In this document: positions 25,100-37,593 of the stretch, one piece after another
How the letters are laid out: each line of letters begins with the position of its first letter
Numbering within the stretch: position 1 is the first letter of the stretch
NCBI RefSeq assembly: GCF_005239225.2
Contig: NC_133294.1
Location: 16,939,631-17,003,630 of the forward strand
DNA: 64,000 nt
Reading direction: 5' to 3'
Source: Populus alba
Taxonomy: Eukaryota > Streptophyta > Magnoliopsida > Malpighiales > Salicaceae
Position numbers and translations under genes: made by a program
Notes under the pieces: generated by a model
The model's input: only the letters and a program-made list of their open reading frames with translations
Told to the model about the DNA's origin: nothing
Databases searched by the model: none

Positions 25100-25800
25100 G
25101 ATAAGGCAGACTGGAGCTTGGCTTTTGGACAAGTGGAATGTTGCTTGCAGAAAAGTCTGACTTGAGAAGTTATTTTGGGATCCACCTCGCTTAACTAGCA
25201 TTTTTTTCATTGGTTTTTCTTTGCAATCTTCAAACTCAAGACCATGAGTTGTCTAGTCCTTTTTATACTACACCCTGTTTAGTATTGTTGTAAACCCTAT
25301 TTAATATTATGTTCTCAAAGGAGGTTGAGCAAAATATAATTTTTTTTAAATAAATAATTTTTTTTATATTTTTAAATTATTTTGATGGGTTAATATTAAG
25401 ACTAATTTTATAAAAATATAAAAAATATATATTATTTTGATATATTTTCAAGAAAAAAAACTTTGCAAATCAACTACTACTATATTTTCAAACATCCATA
25501 CTCCACATAAAATTGTTCAGTCATAAAAAAATTCTTTTTTAATTTTGAGTTTTATTTTTTTTAAAATTGAAAAACATGTTTATTTGGTGAAAATAAAAAC
25601 AATTTTTCCATTAAAAAAATACCTTAGAACTATAACTACTTTTCATACAAAATCAATACAACAATTTATAATAATTATTCTAATATTTTATATTCATGAT
25701 AATCAAATTATAAATATTTTATTTTATTTTTAAAATTAAAAATTATAATGAAAATAAAATTATTATTAATAAAACAAATCTATAAATTAACATATATATG
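25100..25800. other. AT-rich spacer
   Basis: Upstream side of the lectin scrap. 25545-25790 shares AT-rich sequence with 57000-57200 (upstream of unit 8), which places the two in the same duplicated block. No gene seen. Confidence 0.5.
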
Positions 25801-26200
25801 TTCTCCAACCTGAATGCAACAGCCTAGAAGCTACATAAGTTCCTGTGGTGAAGCTTTGCAATTACTGTGACTTTAGTTTTAAATTCTTGTATTCCTTGTC
25901 CTGAATTTCTAGATAACCTTTTAACGGCTGAGAATGGTGGAGAAAAAAGACTGCCACCGTTCGGTGGGTTGTTGGTAGTCATTTTCAGCAGTAAAAAGTG
26001 GCTGCTGGAGAGGTTGGTTAATCTTCTTCACCTATTACCCGCCATCAATCCGACCTCATCCATATGAATTATGAACTGACCCAAACTAAAGGATGATGTA
26101 AGCATGGCGTCATCATTCCACGACAGATGTCTAGTTAGTGTCCAATCAGCCTGACACATTAGCAAGTAGGACCAAATAATATTTCAAGTATGATCTAAAG
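25801..26200 (-). pseudogene. Kinase exon 4 scrap plus shared flank
   Basis: 25805-25935 matches kinase exon 4 of a distinct SD1 relative (RLSRNSGQG...VIAKL...LGCCIQ). It is followed by the non-coding flank ending in the ccacgacagatgtctagtta region that also occurs at 11.8 and 57.4 kb. No other kinase exons adjoin it. Confidence 0.6.
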
Positions 26201-27030
26201 GTCGTTTCGGTAGGTGATTAAGTTGTAAAAGGAGGAGTACATGTTTAACTCAATGTGAGTGATGAATTGCTATGGGAGAATTAATTTGAGAAATACAATT
26301 TGGATATAACCCTCTAAACTTTGACCATTGGGATCTAAGATAAATTTCTGAATAAAAGCCCACAAAATGCTTTTTATAAAACCTATTTTCTAGTTGAGCC
26401 TAGTTGAAGGACTTGACCTCTTCTGTCGTCCTTCAACATGGCATCATCTACCTTGAGGTCTCTTGGTTTAGCATCTACAATAGCCTTCCCATCTATTAGT
26501 CTTTGAAGGGTAGTCTTGTCCACCGTGTGTTTATCAATAACCTCCCTTACATGGCTTTTCTTAATTATCTAGTATCTTTTAAAATGTGTGTACATCTTGA
26601 AAGTCTACCAAAAACAAACAATTATTAGGAAAAATAACGATGAACTAAAATTATAAGGTCAAATAAGATATTTCTTACATTACAGGTTATTTGTCTAGTA
26701 AAGGTTAAGTGGTGATTGTAGCTTTCATAAGACATTATTAGAATGTTTGAAGGGATGGTCGGAACCCTCTCCAAGGGTTTCACCACCTCTATGCCATTTT
26801 CTTTGAGGCCAAACCTCCCAACTAGAATAGCCTCTATGGACTACCTTTCCTCCTCGATCAAAGTTGGGAAAGAGTAGCAGGCTCGACCAAGGACAAGGCA
26901 AAAACATTCTCTAACCCAAGTTATCCAGCTCTCATAAAAGCATTATAAATAGAAGTCCAAGTAGCTGTAGAGGTTTCTGCAGCTGAAATTGGGGTGGGGG
27001 TATTGGCGGTACCTCAAAGAATGGAGGAAT
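26201..27030. repeat. Duplicated unknown block (partner 57500-59110)
   Basis: 26400-26600 and 26680-27000 match 58490-58680 and 58790-59100 closely. On the minus strand the first part looks like the remains of a short, charged, possibly coiled-coil frame (compare 58481-58666). The second part has no clear coding sense. I do not recognise the family; a transposon-derived gag-like or structural remnant is possible. Confidence 0.5.
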
Positions 27031-27039
27031 GGAGGAGAT

Positions 27040-27200
27040 CAAATGGCTCTCATGAAAAGGAATTGTGACCGTTCTTTTTTCCAACTGTGGGTTCAACATG
27101 GCTGATCATTAGCATATTTGTGGCTCAGGAACAGAGGAGAAAAAGGTAAGACAGAGAATAGCTGACGAACACCGCCCAAATAGTATTCCATATGATGATG
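27040..27200 (+). pseudogene. Plus-strand RLK scrap: TM exon
   Basis: Frame encoding a VPTVGSTW-type membrane segment and RNRGEK basic stop, ending at a gtaag donor, matching 37209-37345. Isolated from other exons and just upstream of the 3' end of unit 6. Confidence 0.7.
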
Positions 27201-27328
27201 CTGTTAGATTTGTTCCTTGGTACGTCTAGTGTTGAAGAGCTTGATCTGTTGTAGCAGTGGGTACATATTTGTTTTCATTACAAATCTAATGGAACTTCAT
27301 ATTAGCAATTTTTTCGGACAGCACAGCT

Positions 27329-29424
27329 TCAGCGACAACCAATTTCCGAAATTGTCACCTCATTTACAGAACACTGTCCATCTTCTACGTCTAATGCTAT
27401 AATAGGATTATTGTCAGATTTTCTAAAGAGGAATGCAGGTTGTTTTGGAGAAGGAATCCCTGTTTCGTTACTCAACATAAAAACAACCGCCAACATAGAT
27501 GGTCTGTCCGTGGCATCTTCTTGCACGCACAGAAAACCAATTTGTATGCATTTCAAGGCTTCACGCGGATGATACAACTCGTTCAGTGAAGGATCAACAA
27601 TCTCCACTGCTTTGTCTTGTCTCCATAATTCCCACACCTGTGTTGTTCATATAAATCATTAACATACAACCTCTAAATTTGTGAACATTGAAATTCAGCC
27701 AAGAGCACAAAAGGCTATCTTATTACTCACATGTCCAATCAAGGTCAACGGAGGATCCTGTTGATAAAATCTATTGTTCTTCTTGCCACTCACAATCTCT
27801 AGCAACATGACCCCAAAACTGAAAACATCTGACTTTACAGAAAAGTTTCCAAGCACAGCATATTCTGGTGACATGTAGCCACTGCATCAGAAAAACAAGA
27901 ATCTGAAGTTTTCGTATTGCTGGTAATCAATGATAGTACTTTGTCACTCGGTCTTTGTTTTAGGCAAAGGTACTTACAATGTTCCCACAACTCTCCTGGT
28001 CCTGTCTTCTGTTTGGTTGCCTTCAAATATTTTTGCCATTCCGAAATCTGATATTTTTGGGTTCATCTCTGCATCCAGTAGAATGTTGCTACATTTTAAA
28101 TCCCTGTGGATGATTCTCAACCTGGAATCTTGGTGAAGATATAAAATCCCACGAGCTATTCCAACAATAATGTCAAAGCGTTTTCGCCAATCCAATAACA
28201 ATCTTCTGCTTTCATCTGTTTAAACAATTATTTTTCAGACAACTAGTGTAAACAATAAAAACATAAAGAGACTTACGGAAAAGAAACGAGTCCAAGCTTT
28301 TGTTCGGCAAGTATTCATATATTAAGATTTGTTCTCCATCCTGAGTGCAATAACCTAGAAGTTTCACCAGATTCCTGTGTTGAAGCATTGCAATTACCAT
28401 AACTTCATTTTTAAATTCTTCTGTTCCTTGCCCTGAACTTCTAGATAACATTTTTATTGCAATCTCCTTTCCATTAGCTAGCAGACCCTAAAATCATGTT
28501 ACAAGATTGAGCCTCTAATGTACAACTATGCAGATTAGAGAAAAACAGATCTGTAGTTTTGAGAAGCCATTTAGTTTTTAGCTAAATGCAAGAAACTCAA
28601 CCTTATAAACAGAGCCAAAACCACCTTGCCCGAGTTTGTTAGCTGGAGAGAAATTGTTAGTGGCCGCCGTTATGGTGCTGAGCTTGAAATATTCCAATTC
28701 AGTAGAAGTGCTGTTTACCTGCAGTTCAGTACCTTTTTTTGCTCTCTTCTTGAGCCACAAATAAGCAAACAGGCTAATGAGAAACCACAGTAATGCAATT
28801 GATGGTGCTAAAAGGGCCAGCATCGGTTTTTCACGAGAATCATTTGACTTCCTTGTAGTCTCAGCTGCACGAGAGTGAAAAGAAAAAAGATTAACTCTTA
28901 TAAATCAACAAGTGTAATGAAGTAGTTACTGAGCAGAAAAAGGGTACCTAATTCATATGCATCAACACGAACATACAGATCATGACTTTCACTCCTAACA
29001 TAATTAATGTCTACTAATTCCTTGTACCAAATCAAACAACCATCGCCTTTTCCGGGAATCACAATGACTGCGTATGCAGAACATGAACAATTCCTCTTGC
29101 ATTGCACTTCACAGTCTGCACGACTCTTGCTCATGTCCACCCAAACTGCAGCTGATGTGTCCGGAAGAATTACATTTTCCACCTTCACAAACCCTTCTCC
29201 ATTCTGGCACCCCGAAGACTTATGTAGCCGCTTCCTGACACAACCACCAGATCCATCTCTCGCAGACCATTCCTTTGGGTACTTGGGCTCGAACCCAGGT
29301 AAACAGGCACATCCAAATTCATTTAGATTGACAAATTCACACGTACTATAAGCACCACAATGTCCATAATAGTGGCACTGAAACTGAGGGCACTTCCAGT
29401 ATTCCTTCAACTGACCATCACTCT
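27329..29424 (-). pseudogene. SD1 receptor-like kinase, unit 6 (5'-truncated)
   Basis: Exon 1 remnant 28948-29424, joined TM/P-loop exon 28602-28864, exon 4 28277-28487, exon 5 27978-28215, exon 6 27731-27881, exon 7 27329-27637 with stop at 27329-27331. Every remaining exon is open and has canonical length, with EGF-like [10 protein letters not shown], a cysteine-rich PAN domain, [17 protein letters not shown], glycine loop, AIK lysine, HRDLK and DFG. Homology stops abruptly at 29424 inside the S-locus domain (SDGQ), so the signal peptide, lectin domain and promoter are gone and unrelated AT-rich DNA follows. If transcribed from a cryptic promoter it could give a lectin-less membrane kinase, but no signal peptide is visible. 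Confidence 0.87.
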
Positions 29425-32400
29425 CTAAATTAGGGTTTCTATGTAATTTGTTTTAGCGTTATTTTATATTTTTTTGTTTGTTGTCTTTCTTGTTTTACTT
29501 TTATTTGCATCAATAGTATATAAAATTTTAATTCATAATTTTATTATTGAATATTTCTCTTCAAATAATCTCTTCGAAATACAAGATATATAAAAATCTT
29601 ATTTCTACTAGAAAAAACATCCTAAACAAAACTGAAAAAAATAAAATAAAAGAGTTTCAAACTAAGTAAAATTTTATTTTTTAAAATCAACTAAATAAAT
29701 ATTGCAAATCCCAAACAATAACTTCGTAGACTTATTTCAAAGTCTTTCCACATTTGGACTAATACAAAATTTTAACCTCATAATAAATAAATCACAAAAT
29801 TTTAATCTAATCCAATAATTGAATTAAAAGGTATACCCATGTATTCTAAAAAAAAATAGTATACTACATCAATGACATAGCTTCAAAGAAAACACTACTG
29901 GTACCGGTGGTTTTTCAAAAACATCAGCATTTCCTTTTCAGTGATGCTATTTCTTAAAAAAAAAAAAAAAAAAACTCGCTTGTGCTAGTTTTTAAATTTT
30001 ATTTAAAGGTACTATCTTTTTTTAAAAATATCAAAAAAAAGAAAAAGCAAGAACATAAAAAAAGAAGAAGAAGGATTTGAAAAACGCAAGGACATAAAAA
30101 AAAAGAATCTGAACCAAAAATTTATTTAAACCTAACACAATAGCAACCAATTGGTTTTATGTTGATTGACACAGTTTGATCGAACAATTCTAGTCTATAC
30201 CAAATTTAGTTATATAGAACTTTTCCCACAATAAATATAGAGAGACTTAATATTACATCTTGAACCAGAAACTTATGAAATTATTCAATGTGCATGAAAG
30301 AAATTTGAACTACAAAAATAAAAATTATATTTAAAATAATATTTAATTAAAAGAAAATACATTGAATCATAAATTAATTAAGTCTAATATAAATCTAACT
30401 TTAAAGTCAAATAAAACAAACATAGTGATCAAAGATAATAAATTGATTTAATTATTTAAATATTAAAGTCTAGAAATGAACTATAAACTTCCAAAACAAC
30501 TAGATGACATTTTGATTATTTGTTTTATGTTTTGAAGGTATTTTTGGATGTAAGATTTGAAAATAAGTAATTTGGTGATGAAAATTCATACCATATTCCA
30601 GCTAGTATCAAATATTGATATATTTGATATTTGATTGATATTTTACACGGAACTTAGGTTTTCAAGAGAATAAAAATCACAGTCTTTAAAGACAAGTTTC
30701 ACATTCTGTCACTTTTGACCTTAGGTCATTCCGACTTGAATATCTTGAGTTAAAGAAGTTTATTTAATGCAAACTCAATTTTATTGGATTTTTGACTAAA
30801 AAGACCTATCAACCTACAAATTCAGCAAAAAAAAGAAGCTCATATGAGAGATATGATATTTCTAAAGAACAACCTATAAATTCTATCAACAAACAGGTTT
30901 TTGGTGAAGAAACAAGTCCAAACATCTAAACCAACATGACAATTATTTTTTCATAATGAAAAAGTTTTATTTGGGCAAATTAACTTCACTAAGTCCAAAG
31001 TCAAAGCTTGAAGATTTTATGCAAAACTATTTTTCTTTCTTTATAAGAAAGTAGTTATTGTATTATTTAAATATAGATTGTCTACTTTTAAAATGACTTT
31101 TATTTTTTTAGGATACAAACGGACTAGTAGGAATGTGAAGCTTATGGTCTCCTATCATATAAAAAGAAAGAGAGAAAGGAAGAGAAGGAGGCGGCCAAAA
31201 AAAAAAAAACCTTTTTTTTTTCTACACTCGAAATTATGTTTTCATCCTTTCTTTTCCTTAGATTTTTATAGTTAGAAGCCTTCATATTTAAAAAAACTAT
31301 GAGATCTATTTTATATTTTCTTTTCAGTTTATATGATGAGTATAAATATTTTCTATGCTTTTTCTATGATTGTTTAGTTTGATTGATTAGAACGGACTCT
31401 AAGTTATTATTCTAACCAATTTATTGCTAAATTTTCTATCAAAATCAGAGTTTTGATATTTAATTTGTGAAGCGACTAAGTTTAATAATTATGAAAAGAT
31501 CTATGCTATTAATTTTAGGGAAAACATTCAATTAAAATGAACATAAATTGCAGACAGTTATGTTGTCTAGATTTATCAACCTATCTATATCTTAAGGTTG
31601 CCATTGAATTAAATTGCTAGTGCGGACGCAATGGTTGTTTAATGGTTAGGTTAGTTATATTGTGGATCGGTTAACTGATTAATATTAAGAAAATAAATAT
31701 TCAGAATATAAATTGACAAAACGTTTCAATAATCAATTTTGATTTATGTCGGTGCACATTTACTTGAAATATTTTTCTCTTAATAAGTTTCGGTTTATTT
31801 AACTTAGTTTGATTACTTTATTTTGTTTACCCTACCATAGCTTAGATAATCTCAACCCCCTAACTTTGAATCATTTAGTATAAAGATCCGAATTATATAT
31901 TTTTCATGGGATCGACCCCTTGCTCTATATTATCTTATTTGTTTAAGCTAGGGTAATTAATTTATGTGATCGCGACATCGCAACACAAATACATATAGCT
32001 TACAATCAGTTTATTTATTATACCAAAATATTATTATTTTCAAAGATTTCAAAGTCCAAAAACACATTTATAAATCATTCACAAACTTAAATAATTCAAA
32101 CCAATCATTTTTAACACAAACGTGGTTTGCACCCTCATATTTAAGTCAAATTGAGAGTCAAATGGCTATAATTAATCTAACCACAACAATAACAAGTCAT
32201 ATTTTACTATATGATTAGATATCAAATTCTAAATAGACATGTTTATAAATGTTAATGTTTAGCCTCTAAAGATCATGTTTCAAAACATAGTCAATCAAAT
32301 TTATATATTTAATTCATGAATAAATTCACAAAAATATATTCAAAGAACTTTTACAATCATAAACATATTTTTATAAAACACTTAACATTATTTACAAAAT

Positions 32401-33703
32401 CATTTACATGCATGAATCCACCTAATTTACAGAACAATAATTATTTGAAAAAGTCATTTTGTACATAAATATATATTTTCTTACTTAAAATAACTAACCA
32501 AAGAGATGAAATATTACTTATTTATTACACAAATCCAATATTAATCTTAGAGACAACCAAGCACTCCTAACAAGCTAACAATAACAATCATTATAAATTA
32601 TATGTTCACTGATAACCAATGCAATACATGAGCTTGTTTCTAATTCCTAATTTAATAAAAAATTAAATATATCACTTGGTTAAATGACTCTAAAATGCAT
32701 AAGAAAAATCACTTAATACTAGAACGTGTTATTACAACCACCTATTTTACTTATAAAATATCTATTTTTAATTATTAAATATAAAAAATCACCCAATACT
32801 AGAAACATGTTATTAAAACCCTCTATTTACTTTAAAAATATCTATTTTTAATAATTAAATACCAAAAATAATTATGTAAAACATATGACTATTATAGTTC
32901 AAATTTAATAACATTATAAAATCTATTAGAAAAGGATAATAAATATTTTTATTTCAACTAAAACAATATTATAAGTATAATTAAAGTGGAGGTGTCAAAA
33001 ATTATTAAGTGCAACTATTTTTTAAAATAATTTATTTAGTAAATAAATTAATTCATATACAAATCAAGTTCTTTATGAAATACTTTTCACTTATTCAAAT
33101 TCTACATGAAAAGAAATTAATAGTAGTATATTAAAATGTTTTAAACTTAATTATAAAAGTTATTCATCACTCTTCAAAATAAATTTTAGTTATTAACTAC
33201 TAAATTTCACTAATAACAAATATTTTTTTCATAAATTTAAAAAATACTCAAAAAATATTAAAAGCACACTAAAATTTCCTAGTAACATATTAAATAAAAA
33301 CAACAAACTTTAGGGTCATAAAATATTCTTGGAGAATTGCACTCTTTAATAAAAGAAAATATTTCAAGTGACTTATATCCGACTATCATAATTTTTAATC
33401 CACAACTTGATTTGGGCAAGTGAGCTATCATGGAAGAACTTACAACATACTATAACTAGGTACTAAATTCCAACCATAACAATTATTGAAAGACCAGATT
33501 CCGGCGATATAAAATTACGAACTCGTTATTTTTTTTAAATCTCTTAATTTCACTATGACTTCAAATTAATCTACTAAAAACATGTAAAATCACTTGTAAT
33601 GACTTTCTATCAATCTATGACACCATTAGTATTGCATCAAGTCCTTAAAAGTAATTAAAAACATAATATCATAAGAAATATAATTCCTAAACCTTTCTTA
33701 ATA
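29425..33703. other. AT-rich gene-free spacer
   Basis: Long A/T-rich stretch with poly-A tracts (29960, 30060) and no supported exon. 31540-31990 has a patch (tgggatcgaccccttgct near 31910, then a gcgacatcgcaac stretch) that resembles the non-coding 3' region of Athila-like gypsy elements, only weakly. 32700-32880 contains an imperfect direct repeat (atcacttaatactagaacgtg/atcacccaatactagaaaca). No gene seen. Confidence 0.5.
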
Positions 33704-34351
33704 ACCCTTGTCGCACCCTAAAAAAAAAAAAATCAATTGCGGGTTTGATTGGCGATTTTTTTCGTTTTACTGATTTGGTTCTTTGGAGTCGCCACCTAGT
33801 ATTTTGGTCACTAGGAACCCTAACTGGTCTCAGAGATCGGGTAAGGGGACTGGTTGCGTAAAGGGAAGGTATTAGCACCCCAAATACGCCCTACCTAAGG
33901 TAAGCTGCATTGTTTTATTGTCTGATAAAAAAAACTAAGGGGTCATTGTACTTCTAGTTGATGGTCTGTCTATGGTTCAAGAAAAATTCCTCCTCGGTAA
34001 GAAGGTCTTTATCTTATCGGGTAAAATCCTAACCGTTCTAATGTCTATACCAAAAATTTATTAATAATATTTAGGAATACGTTTTACGTATAAATTCGTA
34101 ATCCCAAATACTAAAAGAAAACAAAAGGATTTTTTTTTTAGAATTTTTAAAATATTGGCCTAGTTCTCATGACTTCAATAAACTGGTTATCAAAGCCAAA
34201 ATGCATGCTAATACATATATTGTTTTGAGAATTTTTTTTCGTTGTGTGAAAATATGATGTTATAATATTTATATATATATATATTGGAGAGACTAAGGCC
34301 GTATTTTTAAAAACCAAAACCATTTTTTTTTAAAAAATATATATATTTTTT

Positions 34352-34640
34352 TATGCTTTGACGAAAATCGGGTATTTTAATACTGAGTTTGTATCCTTAC
34401 GGTATAAAATACAACCCAATATTAATCCACTTTAATAAAATATATGCAGAAAAAATCAACAACATTTTTAGGGACCTTTTTAAAAAAAAAATTTGAAAGC
34501 AAAAAACATTTTTTATTCTAAAAATCTTTGATGTTTTGACGAAAATCGGGTATTTTTAACACTGGTTTTGTATCTTTACGGTATAAAAATACAAACCAAT
34601 ATTAAGCTATTTTGACAAAAATATGTAAGAAAAATCAACA
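34352..34640. repeat. Internal direct repeat of the LTR, ~178-bp period
   Basis: Two ~130-bp copies beginning tttgacgaaaatcgggtatt at about 34358 and 34535, each followed by ttacggtataaaa and an aaaatcaacaa stretch. Confidence 0.75.
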
Positions 34641-34749
34641 ATATTTTTCAAAGATTTTTCAAAATATTTTTTTATTATTATTATATTTTTTATTAAATAT
34701 ATATACACACATATATATTATAATATAAAATATAAAATATAAATATATT

Positions 34750-34935
34750 AAGTGGGCTGGGCCGGCCTAAATAATTGGGCCAGACTCAGCCCAAAAGAAA
34801 GGTTGGGCCGATCTCTGCCCAAGAGAATATTGGGCCACTCTCGGCCCAACCACAAAACTCTTTAGTCTGGGCCAGGCCCGACCCAGACGTGCAAGACTGG
34901 GCCAGCATCCGGCTGGCCTAGCAACTTAAAGCCCA
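34750..34935. repeat. GGGCC/GGCCC-rich patch in the LTR
   Basis: Around eight short motifs of the type tgggcc or ggccca in both orientations within 180 bases of otherwise AT-rich DNA. Resembles the site II-like GGGCC clusters seen in plant promoters; function here not shown. Confidence 0.55.
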
Positions 34936-36639
34936 CCGGGGGGGAGAATTATTTTTCTTCCCCCCCACCTCCTGCATGCAGAACGATTCTGCATGCAGGA
35001 GGCAAACTCCTGTGACTAAAAGAAATGCAGGGGGGAGAAAGTGTACCTAGTGTGGAGGAGGCGGTTGCTGGTGGTGCTGCGGTGGAGGGGCTCGCGTGCG
35101 GCGGCTCCGGGCGGCGGTGCTGCGGCTGTTTCCAAGTGTTTGGTTCGCTCTCTCTCTCTCCTCCCTTCTCCTTGTTTCGGTTCTCTTTTTTTCTTTTGTT
35201 TTCGGTTTGGTTCCAGTATTCCCTTCTCTTTCTCTCGTGCGTGTTCTCTCTTCTCCTCTCTCTCCTCCCTTCTCGGTTTGTTGTTTTTTTTTGTTTTCGG
35301 GTCGTGTCCCTTCTCTCTCTTTCCTTCGGGCTCTCTATTTATAGGGGAAGAATCAGTGCGCCTTTTGCTAGTGCGGGAGAAAATCACGCAACGGTTGGTC
35401 GGCCAGTGACTCGTTCGGTGGTGGTGGGGGCGAGGAGAGAGAGGCGGGAAGGTTTGAAAAAAAGTTTTCGTCTCCTGTTGCTGCTGATTCGGGGGGAAGA
35501 AGAAAGATGAACAGTGTCGTTCAAAACGACACCGTTCTGGTCTTCCCTTTTTTTATTTTTTTATTTACTATATGAAACGGCGTCGTTTTGGAGAAAACGC
35601 GCCGTTTCATTTAAATGAGCCAAATTTCAAATCAGCCCTTTATCATTTCTTATTCATTTCAATTGTATCCCTGCCAAATTCGGTCCCCGCCCCTCTTGTT
35701 GGCCGCGTTTTTCACTTTAGTCCTTGGCCTCTGATTTATGCAATTTAGCCCTTAATTGATTAATAAACCTCCAATTTCTTCAATTAGGCCCCTGAATCAA
35801 TTCAATTACAGCCCCTCCATTTACGCGCCTCTTCCAATTTGGTCCCTGGTTTCGGATTTCTTCAATTAAGTCCCTAATTGGCCATTAAACTTCAATATTT
35901 ATGCAATTAAGCCCCTGATTTGACCCAATAAATTCCTAAAAAATATATTTTGGCCCCAGAACTTAAATTGCTTCTAATTAAAGCCCAAGTTGACTTAAAA
36001 ATCAATTTTTCTTGCACTTAAATCCTCTATAAATTCAATTAAAAATCCAATTAAGTCCATAAACCTCCAAATTTGGACTTTTCTCCTCAAAAATCAAATT
36101 TTCTTATCCACCAGGGCTCTTATCATTCAAGAATATATTGTCAAAAATTCATCTTTGTATTTTTAACCTCCTTGACCGATTTTTTTGACCAATTTCCGAG
36201 CGCTTCTGCCTCCTGTTATTTTCTAAACTCCTTTGGCTATTTATTTTATTTATTTTTGTGGGGACCCGAAAATGGGTTACAACAACCCTAAACTGCATAA
36301 AAAAAGTCAATTAAAATATTGGTAAAAAAAAAAATAAAGATTTTGGCCATAAATCAAATCTTCTCCTTGAGCTTCCTATCCTTCTCTGTATTGATATTGG
36401 TTTTAATTCTCTGACAAGATAGAGTGTAAGTTGCTATAAAGTTTATTTTTATTTTTATCCATTAAATTATTATGTAATTACTAATATATTAATTGTTACT
36501 ATAATACCCTTAATTAATAAAAAATAAAAAATCTAATTTATAATTTTATTTTATTTATTATTACTATTTTCTTTCTTTCACACTTAAAATGAAGAAAATT
36601 GAGCCAAGATCAACTTGAAAATGACAATGAATTTCATTT

Positions 36640-37450
36640 ATACTTATCACATGAAAAAATTGACAAAAACAAATTCTTTATATAAAACTTAGCTTGCTTT
36701 GAGAGTACTTTGACACTTGCATTGGGATCGATATTCTTATAAATATAATTTATTTATTTTTTTAAACTCTTGTTTCCAATTATTTTTTACTTTCTAAACA
36801 CAAATTATTGAATCAAAATATTTACTTATTTCCCACAATTCTCTCTCTCCAAGGGTACAGGACATTATTGGCGAACAGTCTCGTAGCCATGGAGAGGCCA
36901 GATGCAATTATACTTTGTCTATATATACACCTGTTGATGTACATTTAAACCTGCTGACATTAACAGGTATGAACTCAAGGGTTTGTGAAGGTAGAAAAAG
37001 TACCTTCACAAGTGTATATTCGTGTCGATGCACTTAAATTAGTACTTGTTTTGCGCTGAATTTCCCAATAAAACTACTATTTTCAGAAACATTTTTCATA
37101 AACAAAAATATTAGTGAGAAAAGGCGTCTGATCTTCAAAGTTATTGTCTTTGTTCTGTTCTGTTTCAATCACAATTGAGTTCTCTGTACTCTTCTCATTC
37201 TCATGCAGAATGCAAGGGCATCAAATGGTTCTCTTAAAAAGGAATTGCTGACCCTTCTTGTTCCAACTGTGGGTTCAACATGGCAGATCATTAGCATATT
37301 TGGTTATTTGTGGCTCAGGAACAGAGGAGAAAAAGGCAAAGACAAAGCAAGCATCAAAACAAAAGGTAGATAGAGTAACTATCCATAAAAGAATAGTTGA
37401 CGAACACCACACCTATAGCATAACATATGATGATGCTGTTAGGTTTCTTC
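36640..37450 (+). pseudogene. Plus-strand RLK relic: 5' flank, exon 1 end and TM exon
   Basis: 36640-36710 matches the 5' flank of the plus-strand pseudogene (15060-15130). About 36975-37045 keeps the end of exon 1 (GFVKVE-like start, then VYIRVDAL before a splice site). 37209-37337 is the TM exon (KELLTLLVPTVGSTW..., RNRGEKG). The lectin, S-locus, most of PAN and all kinase exons are missing. Lies tail to tail with unit 7. Confidence 0.7.
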
Positions 37451-37593
37451 CTTGACACTAGGCACAATGGATCAGTTGTTTAGAATCAGGTTGGGAGTTT
37501 TAGCGGTGGGTACAACTCTAATGGAACTTCATATTAGCAATTACTCAGACAGTACAGCTTCAGCGACAGGCAATTTCAGTAAGAGGAATTGCT

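Larger units (their letters stand above)
33709..36284. mobile_element. Probable solo LTR (2576 bp) with TSD ACCCT
   Basis: Begins TGTCGCACCC at 33709 and ends GGTTACAACA at 36284 (canonical TGT...ACA). It is flanked by perfect 5-bp direct repeats ACCCT at 33704-33708 and 36285-36289. It contains a distinctive cgccacctagtattttggtc/ggtattagcaccccaaatac start region, a ~178-bp internal duplication, GGGCC-rich and CT-rich blocks, and many attaagtccct/ttagtcc variants, all typical of long plant gypsy LTRs. No gag or pol is present, so this is one LTR left after recombination. The GC-rich open frames at 35025-35510 fall inside it and are not genes. Class (gypsy) is inferred; the boundaries are seen directly. 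Confidence 0.82.

Noticed and set aside
31078..31275. 65-codon frame with Lys/Arg/Phe runs
   Set aside because: Made of AAG/AAA and TTT low-complexity runs in spacer DNA.
35025..35510. 161-codon plus-strand open frame and overlapping frames in a GC/CT-rich patch
   Set aside because: Lies wholly inside the solo LTR 33709-36284. Low-complexity Leu/Ser/Phe composition from CT repeats, open in several frames at once.
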